From: Dryas octopetala
Taxonomy: Eukaryota > Streptophyta > Magnoliopsida > Rosales > Rosaceae
Length of the DNA stretch: 64,000 nt
Assembly: GCA_963921425.1 (NCBI GenBank)
Contig: OY992833.1
Location: 16,967,738 to 17,031,737 of the forward strand
Reading direction: 5' to 3'
Below the pieces are notes generated by a model, which had not been told where the DNA came from, searched no databases, and was given only the letters and a program-made list of their open reading frames with translations. This document shows positions 48,545 through 60,934 of the stretch, one piece after another (position 1 is the first letter of the stretch; each line of letters opens with the position of its first letter). A program made the translations under genes and the position numbers.

Positions 48545-49536
48545 TTTTCTTTTAAATTTTTTCATCTTTATTTATGAGCAGAAAAGCTAAACTTTCTAAT
48601 ATATGTTTGTTTCTTGGAAAACTTCATATATAGCCTATTAGTCACTTAGATGATAATAATATTTATGAGCTAGCAATTTAAGGCTTGTTCTTGATTTCCT
48701 CATCATACATATAAGTTACACAATCTAGCTAGAAATATTTTCTGAGTACCATATATGCATGTTAGTAGTTGTTATTTTATTTCCTGACCACAATTGCGAC
48801 AAAATTGGATTCACATGATAATACAAATTCTCATCACATGTAGTACTACGAGCCTTACATCTTGATATACAAAAGTAGTATTATAGACCTTACATCTTAA
48901 TTTTGAGCTTCTTTGAATGCTCCGATTGGATTACAAAGACATCCAAGTAGAGAGTCTATTTAAGTGTCAGATTCAATATTGTCACGTATACATATGCTTT
49001 ATATCGCTAAATATAATTGTTATGTTTTGAGAATATTGAAATCTCATATTGAATATTATTATAAGTTTTGTATTTCAACATATAATTCATCGGTCATTTT
49101 CATCTATTGCCAGCTGAGACATATGTAGTGTCAATGAGGAGACTATGTTCCCCTTTTGGTGCATGTTGCTCAATTTGGCATGACTTTTAACATTTCCAAT
49201 TATATGAGACAGAGAGGATCGATACTACTGTTTTTCATGGTTGAACCTAATTTCTAAACATGCACCATCTACTTAATTATCTGCTCAATTTGGAAAGCAA
49301 TTGTACTTTCTTTGAGTATCATAAACCGAGAATTATCGGTTCACATTGGCAGGGTAGGGGCCAGATCAATCTTCAATGTTTTATTATGTTCAGTATTATG
49401 TTCATAAATGTTAAATTAAACCCTTTTTCAAGAGGCATGTTGTACTTCTCAACCACTCATCCTCAACGCATTCATCCAACACTCTAATGCTTCATTGTTA
49501 AAATGAATATGACATTACAGCAAAAAAAAAAAAAAA
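48545..49536. other. Gene-free spacer after the AT-hook gene
   Basis: AT-rich, holding the presumed 3' untranslated region and nothing else recognised. Confidence 0.45.
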
Positions 49537-49774
49537 CTAAAGTTCAATTTAGACGCTAAACTATAGATGGTATTTCAACTGCATCCATCATTTACAAAAT
49601 CATTCAAAACATTTCTCATCTAAAATCTAAATTGAAAAAATGAATTTTACTTCTTCTTTTTCTTTTTTACCCTCTCCACCTCCTACTCTCTCTCTCTTCG
49701 GCCAACCATCCCAACCTAGCTCCTCTTGACCCTACCCCACCACAACCCGCCGCCCTCCATTTCCACTTACCCGA

Positions 49775-49809
<35 letters not shown>

Positions 49810-49935
49810 ATTTTCTCTCATTTTTCTTCTTCTTCCCCGTGTCTCCCTACTCTTTTGCTTGACTTCGCACAATTCGGCCGTGACCAGGCCAACTTCGGCC
49901 AAGCCCAGCTGGCGCAGCACCACCAACCCACAACT

Positions 49936-49977
<42 letters not shown>

Positions 49978-50380
49978 CTCTCTCCTCTCTCTCCCCCCAA
50001 CCATCCCTCTCTTCCTTCTCATCTCTCGCAAGACTCCCTCCCTGTGCGCACCTCAACTCAGCCAAGGCCAGCCATTTCCTGGCGGCCTAAGGCCACAGGT
50101 GGGTCCCCTGGTGATGGCCATCCCCCCACGAGCTATAGTTGGGGTCAGGAAGGTTGTGGTGGGGGTGGGGGTGGGGTTGGGAGGGGCTGGGTTGGGAGGG
50201 TTGGCCAGAGAGAGGGAAGAGAGAGAGGGTGGGAGGTGGAGAGGGGTAAAAAATGGAAAAGAGGAAGAAAAATTCATTTTTTAAATTTAAATTTTAGATG
50301 AGATATGTTTTTGAATGATTTTGTAGATGATGATGCACTTGAAATACCTTCTATAATTGAGTGTCTAAATTGAACTTTAG
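49537..50380. mobile_element. Inverted-repeat element, probably Mutator-like
   Basis: Arms of about 125 bases: the left begins CTAAAGTTCAATTTAGACG and the right reversed begins CTAAAGTTCAATTTAGACA, continuing with 'tacaaaatcattcaaaa' in both. A-rich sequence on both sides hides any target duplication. The core is GC- and CT-rich with a (TC)n tract at 49939-49972, in the same style as 21552-23161. Long open frames here are microsatellite artefacts. Confidence 0.7.
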
Positions 50381-50583
50381 CAAAAAAAAAAACAAGCATA
50401 AATTAATTATAAAACATTTAATATTATAATAAAATTCTATATAGTACATTATGATAAGGGAGATAATTTGAACAATTTGACCAAAAAAAAAAAGATAATG
50501 TGAACAACAAGACATGTAGGTGAAATAGAGTACTATCCTATGCATGGCAACTGATATTTTATCGAAGCTTTAGTCATAGCTAT

Positions 50584-50612
<29 letters not shown>
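50584..50612. repeat. Run of 29 cytosines
   Basis: An unbroken poly-C (poly-G on the minus strand). It may form G-quadruplexes and is prone to assembly error. Confidence 0.95.
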
Positions 50613-50616
<4 letters not shown>

Positions 50617-50889
50617 CTCTTTTCTTGAGTCTGTTTTGACTGATTGGTTTTCATCAGGTTTCTAGACCCAGGGATGTTCCTGGTTAGCGTTCTCTTGTGG
50701 GCTTAGGCCCACCAATGTACCAAAATAAAAAATAAAAAAATTAGAGTGCTGTGCATATGATGATCCCTTACATAATCCAATCTATTTGTAACGTGTTAAC
50801 AGTTGATATATGCATAATATATAGATATAATTTTTTTCTAGGAAATGGATTCCAGTTTGGGACATCTTCTAATAATATAAAGAGAAGTA

Positions 50890-51805
50890 CCATTAGTTTG
50901 GGAAGGGTGGACCCAGAAATTTAAAATGGGGTGAGCTGAACTTTAAGGCTATCAAAATTTTCATAGCATACCGTTTGTTTTCATGACACTTCTCAAATTT
51001 AAATAACTTGTTAAAACACTTTATTGATCTAAAATGCAATTTAATCAAAGAAATCAAAGTGAATTTCATTAATAAACAACAAAAAATATACATACTTAAG
51101 TTGTGTCTTACGATTCTTCACAATATAAAATCATATCATAACTGATAGTATCAACAAGATCTTTTTTAATGTGATAACCATACAATAAGCAAAAAACTCA
51201 TCACATATCTTGTTTCAAAATCAATTTTTAATAAATTTCATGGATGAAAATGTTAACTCAGTTGTTGTCGTTGAAACAAAAAGAGTCAACACAAGACGAA
51301 TCAATCTCTCAATCAACCAATATGATTTTCTTGTTCTAACAAGTTCATGACATAATTCAAAAATGGAAGACACATTTTGAAATTATAAATAGTGTGCGAA
51401 ATATTAGAATTGTCTATTATATGTGATCAATTAAAAAACTAATGTGTATTTAGTAAAATCAATTAACAACATATCAACAGTTAAAAAAATTAATAGTTCT
51501 ATAACATATTATAACAAACTCAAACATTCTCTAACTTAAAATTTTAGAATTCTTCATTAAAATTGAAAGCCCTAAATTTTAAATTTAGAACCCTAAATTA
51601 AAACCATAAATCAAAAAAATTTAGAGATTCAAAAGGAGTTATTAGGCTATTATGAGTAGGCTATTGGGTGTATATTAACAATTGAATATTGAGTTATTAG
51701 ACTAATGTCTAATATTACTACAAGCTTCTTTTTTTTTTTTTTTGCCAAAAAATGGGGTGGCCTACAGCCCACCCTAGCCCTCGAAGAGGTCCGTCTGTGG
51801 TTTGG
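50890..51805. repeat. Degenerate transposon-like repeat, relative of 46560-47280
   Basis: Starts 'gtggacccagaaatttaaaa' with 'tggggtgagctgaac', and ends with 'tggggtggcctacagccc' and 'gtccgtctgtgg'. The two ends are weakly inverted. It has no coding sequence. Confidence 0.35.
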
Positions 51806-52429
51806 GAACGCTTTCATATGAATAATGATCAATTTTGATAATTATGATCTAAATTAAATTGAATTTTGATAATTATCATCTAATTATTTGGTTGGTGGCA
51901 TTTAATAAAAGGGAAGTTTTGGATCTAGTCCCTAATTTTGACCATCCTTTTAGACTAAGAAATGATGAGATAATGCCCAAAGTGCAGCTTGACATATATA
52001 ATGACCAAATTTTGGGTTTCTTACAGGGTTTTCGATTGGACTTGAGCAATAAGGGATTTTGGGTGACAGTGAAGAAGTTAAAAAGGTCTGGCGATAGTGT
52101 TTTTCCTTTAAATGCATGTACGGAAACAAAAGAACAGCTTGGCGGAGAGCATTTTGGGTTGTTAACAGGGTTGTCCGACTGGATATAGTGTTTTGCCGGA
52201 TGTAGGGAACGGAAAAAAAAAAAAAAGTGCAGCTTGGCGTTATGCACGCCGGTGTGGTCAAAACTTTAAAATCTATGGCCTGATGCTCTTCGTGGACAAG
52301 TCTCTGGTGTGGTCAGCCTCTCGTGTTAACTTATTCAAAATTCAAATGAGATTAATTTCTTAAAATTAAGGATATATGTATGAAAATCAACTAAAAAATC
52401 TTCCTAAAGTGGGTACAAGATAATTTTGT

Positions 52430-52690
52430 AATTCTAGATTTTATTTTTAAGTAAATAATTTTAAAGTTCACTTTACAGCCATTAATAATAAATAAACTCA
52501 CTTAATGTTTTTCAGTGATAAAAATGTGCACCTAATGATAAATAAACTCACCTTATAAAAATAAAAGTTGTTCAAATTTACAAAAAGAAAAAAAAGCGCT
52601 AAGTGCGCATAAGGTGATGTGCAGTGCCGATAGCTATGCAGCAATAGTTACTGTTCGACAATAACTATGTAAAGATGAACATGACAATAA
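52430..52690 (+). repeat. Unclassified dispersed repeat, copy 3
   Basis: Resembles 180-500 in order: 'ttacag-c-ttaat-ataaataaact', then the 'gataaa-atgtgcac' block, then 'ttactgt' motifs near 52650. No ends are seen. Confidence 0.45.
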
Positions 52691-52989
52691 TTGATGTGAC
52701 TCCAAGGGTGATTTTTTGTATTATATGTTGTTTTTATGAGCTTTTGACATGTTTATATAAGAAAATTAATGCCTATAAATATCATGTTTTTGCCTTTCTT
52801 ATAGTTATTGTTGCACAATGAGTAACAATGACTATATATACTCTCTAGTTTTGTTTACAACTCTTCTTGGATGAAGAAAAAAATCAAAATAGAAATTTTT
52901 TTTTTATTCTCTAGTTGATGACAACTACAAAATGATATTTTTTACTGACTACGCAATAATAAAAAGAACCATTGTTTGAAAATGTTTAC

Positions 52990-53770
52990 ATCACAAATTG
53001 GTTTTGGGCCGGATTCACGGCTAGGCCCGGTTTTATTGAAACCCATTGGCCGAGCTCAGTGTTCTTGTTTAGGAAGGAGCCCAGTACGTAGCTGAGCCCA
53101 AGTCCATGTGGAACACAAAGATCTCAAAGTATCCTGGTCATTTGGCGCCGAGTTCTCCTTGATGGACTAGGAGAACTAAATCAGAGAATGGAAAGGAAAG
53201 CTTGGGCGTGAAGCTGAAGAAAGGAAGTTCAAGTTCAAGTAAAAAAGGGATTTCCTAGAAGATAGGAGGGGGATCACTATATATAGAGGCATTAGGCATG
53301 AATAAAGCTTTCTTTCAACAACCTACAATTAACACACAACTTTCAACACAACTTAAGAATTCTCAAGATCTCAAGCATCTCAGTTTCTCAAGCTTTCAAG
53401 TCTTTTTCCTTTGTTTTTAGCTCTGCTAGGGTTTACTTTCCCTTAGTATTGATTTTCCTTGAGTTTCAACTATTATTTTCATGTTCTCTTACTATGAGAT
53501 TTGTTGTTAGATTTATCATTGTTACTCGTTTTCAAGATAATTAATTAAGTTATTCATACTTTTTTCATCAAAATCCATTACTTTTCTATTCATCCAATCA
53601 CTGTACATACAATCGTACGCACTTACGAATTCGAGAACACAGTCACTGAAACTTACGATTTGTAAAGTCCTTGAGGATGAAGGCAAGTTTCTTGTTCCTT
53701 ACTTGCTATGCAATAATCTGGTTAAAAGTTTGTTCGGCGCAAATCATAACAAACATCATTTATTTATGCA
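52990..53770 (+). mobile_element. Possible LTR-type fossil (weak)
   Basis: A block with 'ctatatatagaggc' (TATA-like, 53277-53290), a following AATAAA (53302), a long pyrimidine-rich leader and sharply higher GC upstream has the layout of a plant LTR. No paired repeat, primer site or target duplication was found. If it is an LTR it is a worn solo copy. Confidence 0.3.
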
Positions 53771-54079
53771 AACGGCTCTCGGCCGAACGCAGTGGCACAC
53801 CCGCATTCAAATAAACGACTACAATGTTCTATTCAGAATTCTCGATAATCCCTGCCGTGATTTTTTAGGGTAACAAAAAATAACTGATTCTGAATGTTAA
53901 TCAACCAAAAAGCTTTTACGGTGTTATTGTCAGTCAATCAATAACATCAAAGTTATTATTGTTCAATGACATTCAAAAAATCGCATAAACTTGATACTTA
54001 CATACATGAAGTGACAATGACAATCATATCATTGAGCTAGCTAGTGACAGTGACAAAGTATGATTATATTGCGGGGCGT

Positions 54080-54415
54080 AGAATGCAGAGTAGGCGCGAA
54101 TTGATCAACAGAGGAATACCAATAGATCTGTCACGCAAAACTTTAGAGCAATTTTTATCTCAGACCGATGGATATAAGTTGATCACATAGGTTTAGTAAC
54201 CAATTGAAATGTATAGTGTCAAGAGCGGTTATTGGCTAGCAAGGTAGGTGAGTGAACATGTTGTGGGTGCAGAGAGCTTGAAATGGCTGGCCTGTAATCG
54301 GTTTTGGAAAGGTATTTGGCAGTTGAAGGTCCCAGAGAAAATAAAACTATTCATATGGAGGTGTTGTCAAGAAATTATTCCATGTGTTTTTAATTTATAT
54401 AAGTGCACTCTCTGA
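54080..54415 (+). pseudogene. LINE reverse-transcriptase C-terminal (zf-RVT) remnant
   Basis: Translation shows YSVKSGYWLAR (54212-54244) and then, in another frame, FWKGIWQLKVPEKIKLFIWR with a following CCQEIIP and a stop at 54415. These are the standard plant L1 LINE blocks before the zinc-binding reverse-transcriptase region. Just upstream, 'DRWI' also fits. There is at least one frame slip and several stops, so it is a broken fragment. No poly-A or target duplication was located. Confidence 0.8.
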
Positions 54416-54973
54416 TGGGCCCCATTGGTATCCCTCTTTGGTGGAGGAGAAATGTATGTGAGTAATCAAACACATGCATAGAAAAAGTGAACCATGCTGG
54501 GTGTAAAATTTACCACATGAGGAAAGCAATTTTACTATTGCTTTGGGGCCTATTTAATGAAAAGGTGAGCTAGCTGTATGGTATAGCTAAGGTTGGTGCA
54601 ACAATTGTCACAAACCATGACATTAATAACAATGGGAACTCGAAATTGTGCTGTTTGACATCAATAGGCACTATTTGGTGGTTGTGCCTGATGAAGGATT
54701 TTGTAGTAATGTGGACTGCAAGAGAGAGTGGAATATACTTGTATCACAACAAGCTTGGTGAATTTGAAAAGAAGTATGATTGGGTGAAAAATTAAAGGCC
54801 AAATTGTATGCTTGGTCCTTGTGGTTTGATCATTATCTTAATGTTATCATGTGGTTCTGAATTTTTTAAATAATACCTCAGTCCATTGTAATGCAAGAAT
54901 AAAGTTCAATTTCTATCTAATTTTTCATCTCATTTCAAGTTGTATGAATGTGATTTAGCATGCATAAACCAGA

Positions 54974-56055
54974 CTATGTGATCAAGTAGTCTTCTTCATC
55001 TTCAGTATCAAGGTATTTGCGGTTTTTGCGGTTTTTTTCTTCGGTTGCCATTACTTGCAGTGTTGTTTTGCCCTTAGTTTTCTTCTTTTGAGGACTGGAT
55101 TCAGAGCATTCATCTCTAACAGAATGCCCTTCTCCAATTTCATGGCCAGCTCTTTTTTTGCCTTGATGTTCGGGCTACACAATCAAAATATTTGTCAAAA
55201 TTAGTATAAAAGAGGAAATGAACTAAAAAATGTACTAATTAATAAAAAACAAACTTGTTTTGCAGCTAGCTCACCTCCCCCATTAGCCTAGGCAACAAAG
55301 CTCAGAATTTGAGGACAACTTTAATAAGTTGGGTACTGCAACAACAACCACACCAAAGGCAAAATCAGTTTTCATGTAATCATATAAGTATAACTTGAAA
55401 AATAAAGCAAGGTATCTGAGCTATGAATTGAAAATATAAGCAATTAATTGAGTTAATCACTTTATTACCATTTTGTAGCCTAAATTTAGTAACATGAGTA
55501 ACAAAAAGATGGAATTCATTAAAGGACAACTGTTATCACTTTACAAACCTAAAAAACTTCACAAGATACAGGAATTACATTTCATGACAAAAACTCTTTA
55601 GTGCCTTAACAACTATATACATTCGAAATTCTCCAAAAGTTGTCATTAACACCTGGCAACAAGTTAAATTAAATATTATATAGTTGGAGCAGATATGTCC
55701 CTATTGTCTCTATTTAAGTGTGGATACATCTTGTGGCATATATGATGTATAAACACTATCATAATATGGATCCAACTCATGAAAGCCTCTTGGTTGTGCC
55801 TTTAGTACTATATACCAATTTGAGGTTTCACTTTCTCTAGAATAAAAGATTTGTTTAGCTTGTGAAGCTAGAATGAATGGATCCCTTTCAAATTTACTTA
55901 AACCTTCGTGAAGATTAACTAATGTGAAACCATCTTTTTTTTTCACACCATTAACAATGTTGGTCCAATTACAGAGAAATACAGGTAACCTAAAAGTGTT
56001 GAAGTGAAATTGACCACAAAGTTCATGTGAGTATAGTGTAAAAAAGCTTCTCCTA
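54974..56055 (-). mobile_element. CACTA (En/Spm) transposon coding remnant with DUF4216
   Basis: From about 56055 to 55710 (minus) one open frame reads FTLYSHELCG, then RLPVFLCNW, DGFTLVNL and DPFILASQAKQIFY, and ends in a stop. This is the DUF4216 region of plant CACTA transposase proteins (usual form DPFILASQA-QVFYV). A second open stretch, 55174-54974 (minus), follows a 'tgtag' acceptor-like site and encodes 66 Lys/Glu-rich residues ending in a stop. It may be the last exon. CACTA termini were not found, and the TNP2 core domain is missing. It lies about 300 bases from RPA2 in divergent orientation. Confidence 0.75.
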
Positions 56056-56253
56056 TTTGAACTAATATGTCATTTACCCTTTATTTTTCTCTTTTCATAA
56101 AAAATGGTGTTAATAAACTCAATTTTCTTGGGGCGTTTTAATTGGAGCTAAAATAAACTCAATTTTCATACCAAAATCAAACTCAATATTCATTCATTTT
56201 AATAAATTAAGAAATGGAAAGAGAATAAGATAATAAAGCAAGGAACAAAATGT

Positions 56254-56261
56254 GGCGGGAA
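56254..56261 (-). promoter_or_regulatory. E2F-type site upstream of RPA2
   Basis: GGCGGGAA on the plus strand is TTCCCGCC on the minus, a full match to the E2F/DP consensus TTSSCGSS, 118 bases before the RPA2 start codon. Plant S-phase genes, including replication proteins, are commonly driven by such sites. Function here is inferred. Confidence 0.6.
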
Positions 56262-56378
56262 TCCAATTTCTTATACCCCCATCGGCTCTAAGGTTTCACT
56301 CCTTTAAACCAAAAAACGTTTCAGTCTTTCAGCGAAGGAACTTTGATCTTTGGGTTTTCCACAGAAACCCAGAAAGTC

Positions 56379-59300
56379 ATGAACATGAGCCAATTCGATG
56401 GCAGTGCCGCCTTCTCCGGCGGTGGCTTCATGCCCCCTCAGGCCACCCAGACCCCCGACCCCTCTTTCGCTTCCTCCTCTAAGGTAACAACTCCCACTTG
56501 TGTTCACTCTCTTTTTGGTTCCAAAGAAACCAGAGGGAAATTGAAATTTTCAATGGAGCAGCAATTAGGGGTTTTTGCCAATTTCTCTTGAGGGGTTTGT
56601 GGACTTCTAGGGTATTAAACTGATGGGTATTGGGTAGTTTAAGAAATTGTTCATTTCTCATGATTTCCTGTGAACCAAACAGAGACTTAGGGATATGCTT
56701 TTGGTGTTTTGTGAGATGGCAATGCTCAATTAAAGCAATTTGGTTGTATTATTCATTAATTTAAGTGCGGTTATGAAGGTTTTTGGTGATTCTTTTGCAG
56801 AATCGTGACATCCAGGCATTGCTTCCACTGACCGTGAAGCAGATAAACGATGCGATTGTATCAGCGAATGATAAATCAGAATTTTTTATTGACGGAGTTG
56901 ATGTGAACAACGTGGGTTTTTGTTTTAGTTTTTGTTCTTTTTTTCTTATAAATTTGTGGTTGGATTTTTTTGTTTTTTGTTTTTAATTTTCTTTGTCTCT
57001 AGGTTAAGCTTGTGGGGATGGTGCATGACAAAGCTGGAAGAATTACAGATGTTACTTTCATTCTTGACGATGGGACCGGACGGATTGATTGCAACAAGTG
57101 GTGAGTTTTCTCGAGCCTTTTCTTATTATTGGTTTGATAGTTTTGTTTTAGTTAATTTCTTGATTCTATGTCAATGATGGCTTCTTGTGTTCGTGCAGGT
57201 TTCATGAAGCAATAGACACAAACGAAATAGAAGGAATCCTGTATGCTTCTTTCTTTCCTGACCAATTGCACCCCTTTCCTTATTGTACATCCATTGACAT
57301 GTAGCTTTATATGGGTGTTTCTCAAACATTAATAAAGCCAATTCTCTCAATATTTCAAGTTTCTTTTTCTTAATTATCTAGGATAGTAAGATGCAAAGTC
57401 ATATATATTTCCAATTGCATTTTGTTCCATTTTTTCAAGATTTATTGGATATTTTCCCCATCTACTTTACTATGAAATTAAGTGAACTTTTAATTTATTT
57501 CATTTATTACATCAAAATATTTATCTTTAATATTAGGGATGGAATGTACGTTCGGGTTCATGGACGCTTGAAAAGCTTTCAGGGTAAGAAGACCTTAAAT
57601 GTCTTCTCTATTAGGTACAACTCCATTCCCTTTTGTTTCACACTTCAATAGATTTTGCTTCAGAGGAGTAGTCCTCTTCATCAGTCTTTAGGTAAAGTTT
57701 GTTGTACATTATGGAATTTTTTGTCTTTGGTTATTACTAGGATTGTGTTTAAATTTGTTTCTTTCTCTTGGGTTATTGTTAGCCTTTTATTTTCCTTTTC
57801 ATGAAGGTTATTTCTATTGATTGTTTATTTGCTACTGGAGAGATTATAGGCTTGAATATTGTTGATAGCTTGTTTAGCAATTAAATTTATTTTAATAAGA
57901 TGAATAATCATTCCATCATTGGAAGGAATGAGTCAAGAAAATTGGTTGATACTAGGCAGCAACTTCAGTGATTGATTTAAATTTCCTTAGAAAAGGAATA
58001 ATTCATGTCTTTACTAAGATTATTTGTAATTAGTATATTGATCATTCAGAGGTAGAATCTGGCCTGTCAACTTTTGGTACCTATATTTAAGAATATATGC
58101 AATCAAGTTCAAGTCTAAGGAAAGTTGGGGATTAAAAATAGCTTGGTTTTTCTTTTAGAGGTAGCGCATGACCTATTATTTAGGGCATTATGATGGAGAA
58201 AATAATAAAAATAATTAAGGAGCTAAAATTAGTTATATAATAAAAAAACGTCTCAACTTTATCAAATAGTTTTTGACTTTTTGTTATCTTTTTATGAAAA
58301 AGGAGCTTCAGAGGAGGTTACGAGATTTCTTGTGATATGGTACAGTTGAAAGGAAAATATCTTTTAGTATGCCTGGTTGTACGTGCATCTCTTAGGATAT
58401 TGAGTTCTTTATTTGATGAGAATGCTGTTGCTAATATTCTAGTTCTAACAGGAATTTGAGGTCTTCCCTGTGTTGATCATTTACCATCTAAAAAACCCTT
58501 GCAATGAGATACTCAGTATATGTCATTTTGTGTAAATACAATATTTCATCCCGAGTATTTGCTTTTCAGCCTTCAGGCATTGTTTTTCATGACAAACAAG
58601 GTAGCGACAACAACCTTATGAGGAAGGATTTCTTTTTTTTTTTTTTTTAAATGAATTAGTAAGTATTGGAACTGTATTTTTGAATGAAAAGGTAGTAATT
58701 TAAAATTTGTGAGAATGTTGTGTTCCTGATCTTGTTAAGTAATCATGCACCTAAGGGCCACGCTGTAAAGTGAAGAGCTAAAAGCTTCTTTTGAGTATCA
58801 TGCCCCTAAGGGCCATGTAGTAAAGTGAAGAAACACCCTGAGATGTGACCACTAAAACCAGTATCCTCATTCTGTGAGCTTTTTTTGTATTTGTTTAAGG
58901 CTGTTAAGTTGGGTCCAAATGCGTGCCATGGGTTAGAGGACTTGGAAATAACTAAGTCATCAATGAAGCAACCTCATGAAACAGGATTCGATTCAATGAC
59001 GAACCTATACTTTCTGCTATTGTTCATATTGAGGTTCTAACATTGAAGTTGGTGTGATTGTCAGGCCTGTGGATGACTATAATGAGATTGCAAGCCACTT
59101 TATTGAGTGTATATACGTCCATTTCTACAACAGCAGGTTATGGGTACTGGTCTAACCACTGAAAATGTGATTGTAACTTTGGCATTGCATAGTGATGACA
59201 TTGTTATTGAAGTGTATACTAGTTTTCTGATGTCTTTGTACTTGTGGTGATAGAAACCACAGGTTGGTGTTGGTGTCACTACTCAGCCACATATGACAAT

Positions 59301-60870
59301 TCCAACAAATCAGGTTAGATTATTAACTATAGATTTCAGTCTGATTTATCTTTTATTATTTGCTTTACTAGTCCACTTTATTTTTGCCTTCAGTTTTCTG
59401 GCCAATATAACTTCGATAGCTTCGATGGACAGAAGAGCACTGAAGTAAAGGTCCTAGAAGTTTTGTGCCAGCATTCATACCTGTGAGTAACTATAAACTT
59501 GAAAATATTAATGTTCATCTATAAGAATACTGCTGTGAAGTGGCAAAACAGTCTCATGGTCATGTATTATACAGACTTGGTTTGTAGCTGATTGTTCATC
59601 AGGAAACTATGGTCCTGTGTCCAAAGCCTAAGAAACTAAACATTAACATTATATGGGTCTTTAGGGACAATTCAGCAAAAATTTATTAGCATGTTTCAAT
59701 CCAAATCTTGTATGTATGGATGACCTCTCTTGGTTTATAAGCACCCATTATATTGGGCCAAAATATATTTGGTTTATGTTATTGATGAGTGCTGCACAAA
59801 CAGAAGAAACAAGATCTTCTAAAATGAATTGTCATACTTTAATTGATGCAGATAACCTGAGTAAATGAGAACACATTTGTTTGGATAAGATTGAGACAGA
59901 TTTTGGCCTATGAGAAGATAGTTGGTCAAAGTATCTATTTATTTTGGATATTACTGGGGACAACACACACACACACACACGAGGAAAAAAGAGCCCTGAA
60001 CAACATTTTTTTTTCCTATAATATTCTGTTAAATGAATGGGATAATTTGATGTAGGTATTTCCACTCAAGCACCAATCTTATGTTAATAAACGGTCAATG
60101 CCAAGTCATAATTATAAAATCATCTATTAAATGCACAGTGTTCCTTTGTTTTGGAAGTTGCTAAAATTTTTGACAAGAGTCTGGCTATTGCTTGTTCTTG
60201 GCTAAAACTCAAGAATGTTTATGTGACATTTCTATTTTCTGTAAAATAAATAGAATATTTAGTTTGTTTTCACCCAAGCAACAGTCTTCTTCTGATGCTT
60301 GATACAAGGCCATTGCCAATTCACAATAATAGAATCATCTGCTAAATGCTTAGTATAATGTTGCTTTCTTTGGGCATTTCTTTAATTTTTGGCATGATCT
60401 TGGTTGTTTTAAAATTATTTTGTAGTCCATGCTTAATTTTGACAGATTTTAAATTTGCACTAATTAATTACCAAATGCCAATGGCCTAGAGGCCTTGTAT
60501 AATGCAAGGAGGTGTTTCAAGTCCTCAGTTTGAAACTAAGGGATGGGAAGGGTTTAAGGGAAGGGAAGGACTATCTCCTCTAGCCACTGGATGGAAGAGA
60601 ACAAAAAAGAAAAAATATATATATGTGATTAAGAAATTCATTGCATGCTGATTATTGGTATGCAATACAATTTTGAACATAAATGTATAAATGATAGTGT
60701 TATTTTTTTTTTTTTGTATGCAGATGTGTGAATTTCATGTACACATTTCCTTTTCTTTCCTTCCTTTTTCCTACATAATTGTAACTAGCATTGCATGTTT
60801 CAGTGCAAGAGAAGAGGGTGCACACCTTGATGATATTGCCCGACAACTGAAAATTCCAGTGAACAATCTC

Positions 60871-60934
<64 letters not shown>

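Noticed and set aside
49726-50301. Ser/Leu-rich open frame of 191 codons and its Glu/Arg-rich antisense
   Set aside because: Produced by CT/GA tracts inside an inverted-repeat element.
51859-52188. 109-codon plus-strand frame
   Set aside because: No family recognised, overlapping frames of similar length on the opposite strand, and repeat-rich surroundings.
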